From VGBV01 sp963780395 (GTDB taxonomy: Bacteria; Actinomycetota; Thermoleophilia; Solirubrobacterales; 70-9), in the NCBI GenBank assembly GCA_963780395.1, contig CAWABY010000006.1:1-64000 (forward strand): 64,000 nucleotides of DNA, written 5' to 3'. Shown here one piece after another: positions 50,327-57,935 of this stretch (positions are counted from its first letter, which is position 1; each line of letters starts with the position of its first letter). Both the position numbers and the translations under genes were made by a program. Under the pieces are notes generated by a model, which was not told where the DNA came from, did no database searches, and saw only the letters and a program-made list of their open reading frames with translations.

Positions 50327-50920
50327 AGCCGTCTCTGACTCATCCCGGGCGGCTGCTGGATCCTCGGCGTTGGCGATCACGAACGCCGCTTCGGCCAGCG
50401 CCCCCAGCATCAGGTGGCTGAGGGCGTCGAGCGGTGCCGGGCGAAGGACGCCGGCCTCGATCGCACCGCCGAGGGCGGCCTTCATCAACCCCAGTCCGTA
50501 GCGCTCGTCGATCTCGCGCCACTCGCGCCAGCCGAGCACGGCCGGGGCGTCCACCAGCGCGATCTGCTTCACGGCCGGCTCGTCGCAGGCGTCGAGGAAG
50601 GCGCGTGTGCCCGTCACCATCACGTCCCAGGGGTCCGAGACTCCCTCCATCTGCGCGGCGATCCGGGCGACCAGATCCTCCTCAACCCGCTCATGCACCG
50701 CCCGGAAGAGGTCGCGCTTGTCCTTGAAGTGGTGGTACAGGGCGCCCCTGGTGACGCGGGCCCGCTCCACGATCTCCTCGGTTCCGATGGCCGAATAGCC
50801 GCGCGCCGTGAACAACTCGAGCCCGGCGGCGACCAGCGCATCGCGGGTCGCCCTTGCGTCCTTCTCGCGCCGGCCGGCACCCGGCGACGCGGCTTTCTTG
50901 CGGGCGCGAGCTTCGGCCAT
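50294..50920 (-). CDS. TetR/AcrR-family transcriptional regulator
   Basis: The 208-residue protein has TRDALVAAGLELFTARGYSA, IGTEEIVERARVTRGALYHH and FKDKRDLFRAVHERVEE, the TetR DNA-binding head, and a C-terminal ligand domain. Divergent from a sigma-factor gene 51 bases away, over a perfect palindrome that overlaps its own start codon. Autorepression is likely, and effect on the sigma factor is possible. Confidence 0.92.
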   Translation of the reverse strand: MAEARARKKAASPGAGRREKDARATRDALVAAGLELFTARGYSAIGTEEIVERARVTRGALYHHFKDKRDLFRAVHERVEEDLVARIAAQMEGVSDPWDVMVTGTRAFLDACDEPAVKQIALVDAPAVLGWREWREIDERYGLGLMKAALGGAIEAGVLRPAPLDALSHLMLGALAEAAFVIANAEDPAAARDESETALFALLEGLRA

Positions 50921-50940
50921 ACAGGCTGTATGTTAGATAC
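50919..50940. promoter_or_regulatory. Palindromes at the TetR start, candidate operator
   Basis: ATACAG-G-CTGTAT (50919-50931) overlaps the TetR ATG, and GTAT-GTTAG-ATAC (50928-50940) overlaps it. TAACAT on the minus strand, nine bases before the ATG, lies in the second. Confidence 0.6.
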
Positions 50941-50970
50941 ACTCGCGGCCGATTCGGCTACCGTCGCTCG

Positions 50971-51525
50971 ATGAGTCCGGATCGCTTCGAGGTACTGATC
51001 GAGTCGGCCCGAGGCGGAGACGAGCGGGCCTGGTCGGAGATCTGGGGCGAGCTCTCGCCCGCCGTGCTCGGCTACCTGCGCGGCAGCGGCGCCCCTGATC
51101 CCGAGGACGTCCTGGGCGAGACCTTCCTCCAGGTGGCCCGCGACGTGGCCGAGTTCGAGGGGGACTGGGACCGCTTCCGCTCCTGGGTGTTCACGATCGC
51201 CCACCACCGCCTGATCGACGCCCGGCGCCGCTCGGCCCGCCGCCCGATGGACCTGGTCGCCGAGGTCCCCGAGCCGCTGGGGGAGGCGGGCGATGACGCC
51301 GCCGAGCAGGCCCTGGCCCGGATCAGCCGCGAGCAGGTACTGAAGGTCCTCGAATTGCTCTCGCCCGACCAGCGCGCGGTGCTGCTGCTGCGGGTGCTGG
51401 GCGACCTCAGCCTGGAGCAGGTCGCGGAGGCGCTCGGCAAGCGGACGGGCGCCGTCAAGCAGCTGCAGAGGCGCGGCCTGATCGCAGTCCGCAAGGCGCT
51501 TGCGCAAAAGGGGGTAACTCCGTGA
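50971..51525 (+). CDS. ECF-type RNA polymerase sigma factor
   Basis: The 184-residue protein has sigma region 2 (AWSEIWGELSPAVLGYLRGS, DPEDVLGETFLQVARDVAEF, FRSWVFTIAHHRLIDARRRS) and region 4 (LELLSPDQRAVLLLRVLGDL, SLEQVAEALGKRTGAVKQLQ). It directs RNA polymerase to an unknown regulon. TACCGT lies six bases before the ATG. The next gene overlaps by four bases and may encode its membrane regulator. Confidence 0.93.
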   Translation: MSPDRFEVLIESARGGDERAWSEIWGELSPAVLGYLRGSGAPDPEDVLGETFLQVARDVAEFEGDWDRFRSWVFTIAHHRLIDARRRSARRPMDLVAEVPEPLGEAGDDAAEQALARISREQVLKVLELLSPDQRAVLLLRVLGDLSLEQVAEALGKRTGAVKQLQRRGLIAVRKALAQKGVTP

Positions 51526-52265
51526 CCGGCAACGGCGCTTACCCGGACGAGATGGACTTTTCCCACCCCGAGATCGCGACCTTCTCGCGCGCCCTGCAGG
51601 CGACGCTGATCCGCGAGCCCGATCCGGCCGCTTCGGAAGCGATGGTGCGTCGGCTCGCCGACGAAGCCCGCGCCTCCGCGACGGTCGCGGCCGAGCGGGC
51701 TTCGCGCCGGCCGACCGCTCCGCTGCGGAGCGGACGCCGCTCGAACCCGCGCCGCCGCCTGGCGCTCGTCGCGCTGGCGGTCGCGCTGGTGCCGCTGCTG
51801 ACGGCCTGCCTCGCGGTCGCGGGCGTACGGCTCCCCGACGCCGCTGAGAGCGCCTTCGAGACGGTCGGCATCAACCTTCCGAACCAGGGCAACTCAGGCT
51901 CCGACGACCCGGCCGACCGCGATCAGGGCTCCGGAAACGACGGCGAGCCCGCCGCCTCGCCCGCGGCCGAGCCCGGCTCCGAGGACGCCGTCAAGGGCGA
52001 CCGCAGGCAGGGCAACGGCCCGCCCAGCAACAGCAACGCCGGCGGCAATCAGAACCCCGGCTCCAGCTCGAACAGCAAGGCCAAGGGCAAGCCCGCGGCG
52101 CCCCCTGGTCAGAGCAAGCCGAAGCCGCCCAGCAACGCCGGTGGCAACGGCAATGCCGTCGGCAAGGACGGGACCCCGCCCGGGCAGGCGAACAGGCCGG
52201 CCAGCCCCGGCAATTCGGGCTCAGCGGGCAGCCAGGGCCAGGGCCAGTCCAAGGCCAAGGACTAG
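51522..52265 (+). CDS. Membrane protein coupled to the sigma factor, disordered outer tail
   Basis: The 247-residue protein has a cytosolic head of about 80 residues (ALQATLIREPDPAASEAMVR), one membrane helix (LALVALAVALVPLLTACLAV) and a long low-complexity Gly/Asn/Ser/Pro/Lys tail outside. The position (GTGA overlap) suggests an anti-sigma factor, but no zinc-binding anti-sigma motif (HxxxCxxC) is seen. GTG or the overlapping codon at 51522 is the start. Confidence 0.8.
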   Translation: MTGNGAYPDEMDFSHPEIATFSRALQATLIREPDPAASEAMVRRLADEARASATVAAERASRRPTAPLRSGRRSNPRRRLALVALAVALVPLLTACLAVAGVRLPDAAESAFETVGINLPNQGNSGSDDPADRDQGSGNDGEPAASPAAEPGSEDAVKGDRRQGNGPPSNSNAGGNQNPGSSSNSKAKGKPAAPPGQSKPKPPSNAGGNGNAVGKDGTPPGQANRPASPGNSGSAGSQGQGQSKAKD

Positions 52266-52284
52266 CGCTCGCTCCGCGAGCCGC

Positions 52285-54051
52285 TCAGTCCTCGAACAGC
52301 GCGTAGCCGTACTCGCCGCGCTTGTAGGCCAGCTTGGCGATCGAGGACATGCGGTCGTCGTCGTTGGACTCGATCTGGTCGAAGTTGGCCTCGACGCGAG
52401 CGGCGGCGCGGGAGCAGAAGGTGTCGGCGATGAACCGCTCCTGGCCCGATGCCTCGGCCCCCTGGTCGTCGAAGATCGAGCTGACGCGGGAGAGCACCGA
52501 GACCTGGGCGAAGATGTCGGCGACGGCGTCGGCCAGGCGCTTCTGGGCGAACTGGCGCTGGATGATCTCCTGCTTGTGCTCGCGGATCAGCTTCTCGGTC
52601 ACGCCCGCCAGCTGCTTGACCTGGCCGCTGACGGCGTCGGCGTGGTCGGAGAGCTCCTCGTGGGCCTTGCTGACCTTGTCGGGGCGGACCTCGCGCTTGG
52701 CCCGATCAGCGACGTAGTCCACCAGCACTCCGATCGAGCCGATCGGGTCGCCGAGGGCCAGGTCGCCCATTCCCTCGAGCTTCTCGCCGACGGGCTTGAT
52801 GCCGCCGAGCGCGATGAAGGCCCGCAGCACGTCATTTGCGCCCTCGAAGATCGGGAAGATGCGGATGTCGCGCACGACCTTCTCCCAGGGCTCGGTGCGC
52901 AGGTAGCCCTGGCCGCCGGCCAGCTGCAGCGAGCGGTTGGCCGCGTACCAGAGGAACTCCGTTCCCGAGACCTTGCAGATGGCCGACTCCAGTGAGTAGT
53001 CGGGGACGCCGGCGTCCACCAGCCCGCAGGTCATGTAGGTCATCGCCTCCAGCCCGAACAGGTAGGAGACCATCCAGCCGATCTTGTCCTGGACGAGCTC
53101 GAAGTCGGCGAGCGGCTGGTCGAACTGCTTGCGCTCCTTGACGTGGTCGATGGTCAGGTCCAGCAGCGTCTTGGTGGCCCCGACCGAGCCGGTGCCGAGG
53201 CCGATGCGCCCGTTGTTGAGGATCTGCATCGCGATCCGGAAGCCCTGCCCGGGCTCGCCGAGCACGTTCTCGGCCGGGACGCGGACGTCCTTGAAATAGA
53301 GGCGGCGCAGGTCGTTGCCGCGCAGGCCCATCGTGTCGTAGCGCTCGCCGACCTCCAAACCCTCCATCCCCTTCTCCAGGACCAGGGCGATGTGCTTGTC
53401 CTTGCCATCGACCTCGCAGCGGGCGAAGGTGGTGATGACGCCGGCGCGCGAGCCGTTGCCGATGTAGCGCTTCTCCCCGTTCAGCACCCAGGACCCGTCG
53501 GGCTGCTCCACGGCGCGCGACTGGATCCCGTACGCGTCCGAGCCCGCCTCGGGCTCGGTCAGGGCGAAGGCGGCGAGCTTGCGGCCGGTGGCGAGGTCGG
53601 GCAGCCAGCGCTCCTTCTGCTCGTCCGAGCCGAACAGGGCGATGCCCTTGTAGCCGATCGACTGGTGCACGCCCAGCACGATCGCGAGGGTGGCGTCGAT
53701 CTCGCCGATCGTCTCGAACACGCGCGCGTAGCCGGTCTGCGAGAGGCCCTGCCCGCCGTAGCGCTCGTCGACGTAGAGCCCCATCACGCCGATCTCGCCG
53801 AGGGCAGCGATGACCTCGTCTGGGACCCAGCGCTCCTCCTCGACCCTGCGGGGGTCATAGCTCTCGGCGCAGTAGTCGCGCAGCTGCCTGTTCAGCTCGC
53901 GGATCCGCGCCTGCTCGTCGGCATCCGGCGAAGGCCAGGGGAAGACCAGCTCCTCGTGGATCTCGCCCAGGAACAGGGACTTGGCAAACGACGAGACCTC
54001 CTGCTCGGTCTCGGATTCCGGCTGCTTGGGGATCGCTTCCCGGACCGCCAT
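52285..54051 (-). CDS. Acyl-CoA dehydrogenase (long form)
   Basis: The 588-residue protein has the core FAD dehydrogenase fold (LAAFALTEPEAGSDAYGIQS, YIGNGSRAGVITTF, VRVPAENVLGEPGQGFRIAM, AGGQGYLRTEPWEKVVRDIR, IFPIFEGANDVLRAFIALGG) and an extra helical C-terminal domain of about 180 residues, as in the very-long-chain (ACADVL/ACAD9-like) type. It oxidises acyl-CoA in beta-oxidation. The ATG has TAGGCT seven bases upstream. Confidence 0.93.
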   Translation of the reverse strand: MAVREAIPKQPESETEQEVSSFAKSLFLGEIHEELVFPWPSPDADEQARIRELNRQLRDYCAESYDPRRVEEERWVPDEVIAALGEIGVMGLYVDERYGGQGLSQTGYARVFETIGEIDATLAIVLGVHQSIGYKGIALFGSDEQKERWLPDLATGRKLAAFALTEPEAGSDAYGIQSRAVEQPDGSWVLNGEKRYIGNGSRAGVITTFARCEVDGKDKHIALVLEKGMEGLEVGERYDTMGLRGNDLRRLYFKDVRVPAENVLGEPGQGFRIAMQILNNGRIGLGTGSVGATKTLLDLTIDHVKERKQFDQPLADFELVQDKIGWMVSYLFGLEAMTYMTCGLVDAGVPDYSLESAICKVSGTEFLWYAANRSLQLAGGQGYLRTEPWEKVVRDIRIFPIFEGANDVLRAFIALGGIKPVGEKLEGMGDLALGDPIGSIGVLVDYVADRAKREVRPDKVSKAHEELSDHADAVSGQVKQLAGVTEKLIREHKQEIIQRQFAQKRLADAVADIFAQVSVLSRVSSIFDDQGAEASGQERFIADTFCSRAAARVEANFDQIESNDDDRMSSIAKLAYKRGEYGYALFED

Positions 54052-54058
54052 CGGGGTC

Positions 54059-54064
54059 AGCCTA
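54059..54064 (-). promoter_or_regulatory. TAnnnT box for the acyl-CoA dehydrogenase
   Basis: TAGGCT ends seven bases before the ATG at 54051; no Shine-Dalgarno. Confidence 0.5.
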
Positions 54065-54115
54065 ATGCAGCGGAGCAGTCACCCCAGGCGGCCGTCGGCC
54101 CTAAAGTTCGGGTGC

Positions 54116-54391
54116 ATGGAGCGCGGTGGAGGCAGAAGCGCTGACGAGCGAGCGGCGGCGGCCGAGGAGCGGCTGCGCGCCCGCGAGGCACGTGAGCAGG
54201 GGGCCCCGATCGAGGATGAGGAGCCGCCGGAGGAGCAGGAGAGTGGACGCGGAGGGTGGCGGCGCCCTGAGCTGGGCTCGATGAGCCGCTACGGCGGCGG
54301 CATCGACGTCTACACCCGGCGCCGCGTGGTCGCGGGCCTGGTGGTGATCGCTCTGATCGTCGCCGCGTTCCTGGCGCTGGGCGGCTGTTGA
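54116..54391 (+). CDS. Small tail-anchored membrane protein
   Basis: A 91-residue protein with an acidic/basic helical head (RSADERAAAAEERLRAREAR, IEDEEPPEEQESGRGGW), a Tyr/Gly link (MSRYGGGIDVYTRRR), and a C-terminal membrane helix (VVAGLVVIALIVAAFLALGG C). Function is unknown. TAAAGT lies eight bases before the ATG. It overlaps the lipoprotein gene by four bases. Confidence 0.75.
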   Translation: MERGGGRSADERAAAAEERLRAREAREQGAPIEDEEPPEEQESGRGGWRRPELGSMSRYGGGIDVYTRRRVVAGLVVIALIVAAFLALGGC

Positions 54392-55254
54392 GGGCGGCTC
54401 TCGCCGTCTCGGTGCTGGCGCTCGCGCCGGCCCTCTGGGGCTGCGGCGGCGGTGAGCGCGAGGCGCCGAGTGAGCCGCCCGCCGAGCTGCTGCGCGAGGC
54501 GGCCGCGAACCCGGCTCAGAGCGGTGAGGCCGCGATCGGCCTCGACCTGGTGCTGGAGGGCGATTCGCTGCTGGCCGGCGCCAGCGAGGCCGATCTGCAG
54601 GGGCCGTTCGCGCTGGACGAGGCCGGCGGGCTGCCCAGCTTCGACCTCGCGCTCGACGCCAGCGTCGCGGGATTCGGGGTGGACGGCGAGCTGGTCTCGA
54701 CGGGCGAGGACGCCTACGTCGTCTTCTTCGGCGAGAACTACCGGGTCGGCGCAGCGCGCGTGGCCGAGCTGGAGCGGGGACTGCGCGCCGCCCGCGAGGA
54801 GGGCGGACCGCCGTCGCTGGCGCTCGAGGTGGACGGGTGGTTCGAGGATCCGCAGTACGCGGGAACCGAGGAAGTGGCGGGCACCGAGACGGAGCGAATC
54901 GAGGGAACGCTGGACTCACGCGCGGCCGCCCAGGATCTCTCGGGGCTGATGGCCGCGCTGGGCGCTCCGCAGCTGCTGCGCGAGCTGGCGTCCGGTGCCC
55001 GCGACGGCCCAGTCGAGGCCTGGGTCGCCTACGACGATCACACGATTCGGCGCTTCCGCGCCCAGTTCCCGTTCTCGGTGCCGGCCGCCAGACAGGCCGC
55101 CGTCGGCGAAATCAGCGGCGGCGCGGTCACGATCGACGTGGAGATCTCCGACGTCGGCGCCGAGGTCACGGTCGAGCCGCCGCCGGGCGGCGGCTTCAAG
55201 CCGATCGAGGACCTGACCGACCGCCTCGAGAGCCTCGCCGGGCTAGCGCTCTGA
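54388..55254 (+). CDS. LppX/LprG-like lipoprotein
   Basis: The 288-residue protein has a signal peptide with lipobox (VLALAPALWGC), then a beta/alpha domain with repeated strand patterns (LDLVLEGDSLLAGASEADLQ, ASVAGFGVDGELVSTGEDAY, GFKPIEDLTDRLESLAGLAL) like LppX/LprG-type lipid-binding lipoproteins. It may carry lipids across the envelope; inferred by family. TTG at 54388 overlaps the preceding stop. Tail overlaps LhgO by 12 bases. Confidence 0.75.
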   Translation: MRAALAVSVLALAPALWGCGGGEREAPSEPPAELLREAAANPAQSGEAAIGLDLVLEGDSLLAGASEADLQGPFALDEAGGLPSFDLALDASVAGFGVDGELVSTGEDAYVVFFGENYRVGAARVAELERGLRAAREEGGPPSLALEVDGWFEDPQYAGTEEVAGTETERIEGTLDSRAAAQDLSGLMAALGAPQLLRELASGARDGPVEAWVAYDDHTIRRFRAQFPFSVPAARQAAVGEISGGAVTIDVEISDVGAEVTVEPPPGGGFKPIEDLTDRLESLAGLAL

Positions 55255-56412
55255 CTCGACCCTGTCCGCGATCAGGCGGGCGAGGGCCAGTGACGAGGTC
55301 GCGGCGGGGGAGGGGGCGTTGCGGACGTGCAGCGCGCGCTCGGTCGTGTGCACGACGAAGTCGTCCACCAGGGTGCCGTCGCGGTTGACGGCCTGGGCGC
55401 GCACGCCCGAGGGACCGGCGACGAAGTCGCGGCGCTCGAGCTCCGGCATCAGCTTCCTGGCGTCGGCGACGAACGATCGCGGGCTCGCGGCGCGCCGGAT
55501 CTCGATCAGCCCAGCGCGCCAGTTGCGCGCCATCACCCGCCAGGTGCCGGGCCAGCCGAGCCCCCCGACCAGCAGCGCCGATGGACCGAGCAGGACCTCG
55601 CCGTCGAAGGTTCGAGTCAGGTGCGCTCCGAGGAACGGCAGGTCGGGGTCGGGCACCGGGTAGACGTTCGCCCGCACCAGCTCGGCGCGCTCGGGCCTCA
55701 GTCGCAGATAGGCGCCCCGGAAGGGGACGATGCGCGGCTCGGCGGGAGCGCCGGCGGCCACGGCGAGCCTGTCGGACCCAGCGCCGGCGCAACAGACGAC
55801 GTACCCCGCCCGGATCGTGGACCCGTCGGGGCCGCGCACCTCTATCCCCGCGCCGTTCGCCTCCAGGGCGCTGACGTCGCGTCCGGTCTCGATCGCGCCT
55901 CCGGCCTCGCGCACTTCCGCCGCCAGCGCGGCGGCGACGGCACGAAAGTCGACGACTCCGGTGGCCGGCGAGTGGAGGGCGGCGACCCCGCGCGCGTGCG
56001 GCTCGATCTCGGAGATCTCCTCGGCCCCGACGCGACGCAGGCCGGGGACGCCGTTGGCCCTGCCGCGGTTCTCGAGCTCCTCGAGGGCGCCCAGCTCCGA
56101 CTCGTCCGTGGCGACGATCAGCTTGCCGGCGCGCCGCGCCTCGATCCCCCGCTCGGCGCAGTAGCCGTAGAGCAGCTCGGCGCCATCCACGCAGAGCTTC
56201 GCCTTCAGCGAGCCCGGCGCGTAGTAGACGCCCGCGTGGATGACGCCGCTCGAGCGCCCGGTCTGCTGGGTCGCGAGCTCGGGCTCGCGCTCGAGCACCG
56301 TCAGCGTGCGGCCCGGCTTCCGCGCGAGCAGCTCGCGCGCGACCGCGAGCCCGACGATCCCACCGCCGACGACGACCAGGTCCGCCTGCTCGGGTTGCGC
56401 GGCTGCCGACAT
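55243..56412 (-). CDS. lhgO: L-2-hydroxyglutarate oxidase
   Basis: The 389-residue protein has VVGGGIVGLAVARELLARKP, RSSGVIHAGVYYAPGSLKAK, LCVDGAELLYGYCAERGIEA and HSPATGVVDFRAVAAALAAE, all close to LhgO. It oxidises L-2-hydroxyglutarate to 2-oxoglutarate, passing electrons to quinone or oxygen. TACCAT lies seven bases before the ATG. It overlaps the lipoprotein tail. Confidence 0.9.
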   Translation of the reverse strand: MSAAAQPEQADLVVVGGGIVGLAVARELLARKPGRTLTVLEREPELATQQTGRSSGVIHAGVYYAPGSLKAKLCVDGAELLYGYCAERGIEARRAGKLIVATDESELGALEELENRGRANGVPGLRRVGAEEISEIEPHARGVAALHSPATGVVDFRAVAAALAAEVREAGGAIETGRDVSALEANGAGIEVRGPDGSTIRAGYVVCCAGAGSDRLAVAAGAPAEPRIVPFRGAYLRLRPERAELVRANVYPVPDPDLPFLGAHLTRTFDGEVLLGPSALLVGGLGWPGTWRVMARNWRAGLIEIRRAASPRSFVADARKLMPELERRDFVAGPSGVRAQAVNRDGTLVDDFVVHTTERALHVRNAPSPAATSSLALARLIADRVESER

Positions 56413-56458
56413 GGTCGCGATGGTATGGCGGCCGCGGACGCGAAGCGGAGGAGCCGCC

Positions 56459-56464
56459 TAGGAT
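56459..56464 (+). promoter_or_regulatory. TAnnnT box for the DNA ligase gene
   Basis: TAGGAT, seven bases before the ATG at 56472. Confidence 0.5.
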
Positions 56465-56471
56465 CGAGTCC

Positions 56472-57443
56472 ATGGCGTTCCCGATCCGTCCGCCCGTCCA
56501 GCCCCAACTCGCGCTCTCGCGCAAGGTCCTGCCCGAGGGCGACGAATGGGCCTACGAGCCCAAGTACGACGGCTTCCGGGCGCTGGCCTTCGCCGACGGC
56601 GAGAAGGTCTACCTGCAGTCACGCGGCGCGAAGCCGCTGCTGCGCTACTTCCCCGAGCTCGTCCTGCCCAAGGGCCGCTACGTGATGGACGGCGAGCTGG
56701 TCATCCTCGACGACGAGGGCCGCGAGGTCTTCGACCACCTCCAGGCGCGCCTGCACCCCGCCGAGTCGCGGGTGAAGATGCTTGCCGAGCAGACCCCCGC
56801 GATCTTCCGCGCCTTCGACCTGCTCGCCGAAGGCAAGAGAAAGCTGATGAGGGAGCCGTTCTCGGAGCGCCGCGAGGCGCTGAAGGAGCTGATCGCCGCC
56901 GCGCCGGGGCGCAAGAAGTCGGCGAGCGGGTCGGTCGAGCTGACGCCGCTGACCAAATCGCTGAAGACGGCCGAGCCCTGGTTGATGTCGGGCGAGGGCG
57001 TGATCGCGAAGCAGCTGGACGCCCCCTACGTCCCGGGCAAGCGCAAGGGCATGGTCAAGATCAAGCACGTCCGCACGATCGACGTCGTCATCGTAGGCTG
57101 GCGGCCGGGCAAGGAGGAGGGGACCGTGGGCTCACTGATCCTCGGCCTCTACGACAAGAAGAAGAAGCTGATCCCGATCGGGCACACCTCTGGCCTGAAG
57201 GCGAAGGAGAAGCGCGAGCTGGTCAAGACCCTGGCGCCCTACGAGACCGGTGAGGTCGGCAGCGGCGACCCGAGCCGCTGGGACTCGGACCGGGAGCTCG
57301 AGTGGCGCGAGCTCCGCCCCGAGCTGGTCGTCGAGATCACCTACGACCACACGAGCGGCGGCCGCATCCGCCACGGCTCCAAGATCGTGCGCTGGCGCGA
57401 CGACAAGAAGCCGAGCGAATGCGGCCTCGATCAGCTCGTCTGA
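56472..57443 (+). CDS. ATP-dependent DNA ligase (LigC/LigD ligase-domain type)
   Basis: The 323-residue protein has the adenylated Lys in YEPKYDGFRALAFADGEKVY, MDGELVILDDEGREVF, FDLLAEG, EGVIAKQLDAPYVPGKRKGM VKIK, and an OB-fold end with VEITYDHTSGGRIRHGS. It seals nicks using ATP and is the ligase part of the LigD triad, here separate. The phosphoesterase and polymerase lie at 28.8 and 61.5 kb. Confidence 0.93.
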   Translation: MAFPIRPPVQPQLALSRKVLPEGDEWAYEPKYDGFRALAFADGEKVYLQSRGAKPLLRYFPELVLPKGRYVMDGELVILDDEGREVFDHLQARLHPAESRVKMLAEQTPAIFRAFDLLAEGKRKLMREPFSERREALKELIAAAPGRKKSASGSVELTPLTKSLKTAEPWLMSGEGVIAKQLDAPYVPGKRKGMVKIKHVRTIDVVIVGWRPGKEEGTVGSLILGLYDKKKKLIPIGHTSGLKAKEKRELVKTLAPYETGEVGSGDPSRWDSDRELEWRELRPELVVEITYDHTSGGRIRHGSKIVRWRDDKKPSECGLDQLV

Positions 57444-57446
57444 GGC

Positions 57447-57839
57447 TCAGGCCAGCAGCTTCCTCTTCTGCGCTTCGAACTCCTCGGCGCTGATCGCGCC
57501 GTCGTCGCGGAGCTTGGCGAGCTTCGCGATCTCGTCGGCGCTCGAGCTGCCGGCGGCCTGCTTGACGTAGGCGTCGAACTGCTTCTGGCTCTCCTCTTGG
57601 GCCTTGATCGAGCGTTCGCGCATGCCGCCGCCCCTGGCGATCAGGTAGACGAGCGCGGCGAGGAACGGCAGAAAGATCAGGAACAGGACCCAGAACGCCT
57701 TCGCCCAGCCCGAGAGGTCGTGGTCGCGAAAGAGGTCGCTGAGGATCGTGAACAGGACCAGGATCCAGGCCGCGAAGACGAAGATGGCGAGGACCGTGAG
57801 CAGGCCCTGGCCGAAGGTGTACTCGGCGATCGGGAACAA
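57447..57839 (-). CDS. PLDc_N and SHOCT-domain membrane protein
   Basis: The 130-residue protein has two membrane helices (LLTVLAIFVFAAWILVLFTI, FWVLFLIFLPFLAALVYLIA) in the phospholipase D N-terminal domain layout, and a SHOCT motif at the end (IAKLAKLRDDGAISAEEFEA QKRKLL). Function is unknown. It is tail to tail with the ligase gene. Confidence 0.88.
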   Translation of the reverse strand: MFPIAEYTFGQGLLTVLAIFVFAAWILVLFTILSDLFRDHDLSGWAKAFWVLFLIFLPFLAALVYLIARGGGMRERSIKAQEESQKQFDAYVKQAAGSSSADEIAKLAKLRDDGAISAEEFEAQKRKLLA

Positions 57840-57935
57840 AGTGCTCCTCCTTGAGTCGATTTGGCAGCGACGCAGCCTAATCCCTTTTATCCTGCGCGCA
57901 TCGCTACCTGCAGCTTGGAGAGGGTGTGGACCGGG

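Noticed and set aside
57861..57935. Longer N-terminus for the metalloprotease from TTG at 57861
   Set aside because: It would put about 25 residues before the signal peptide; the internal GTG or ATG gives a normal signal sequence.
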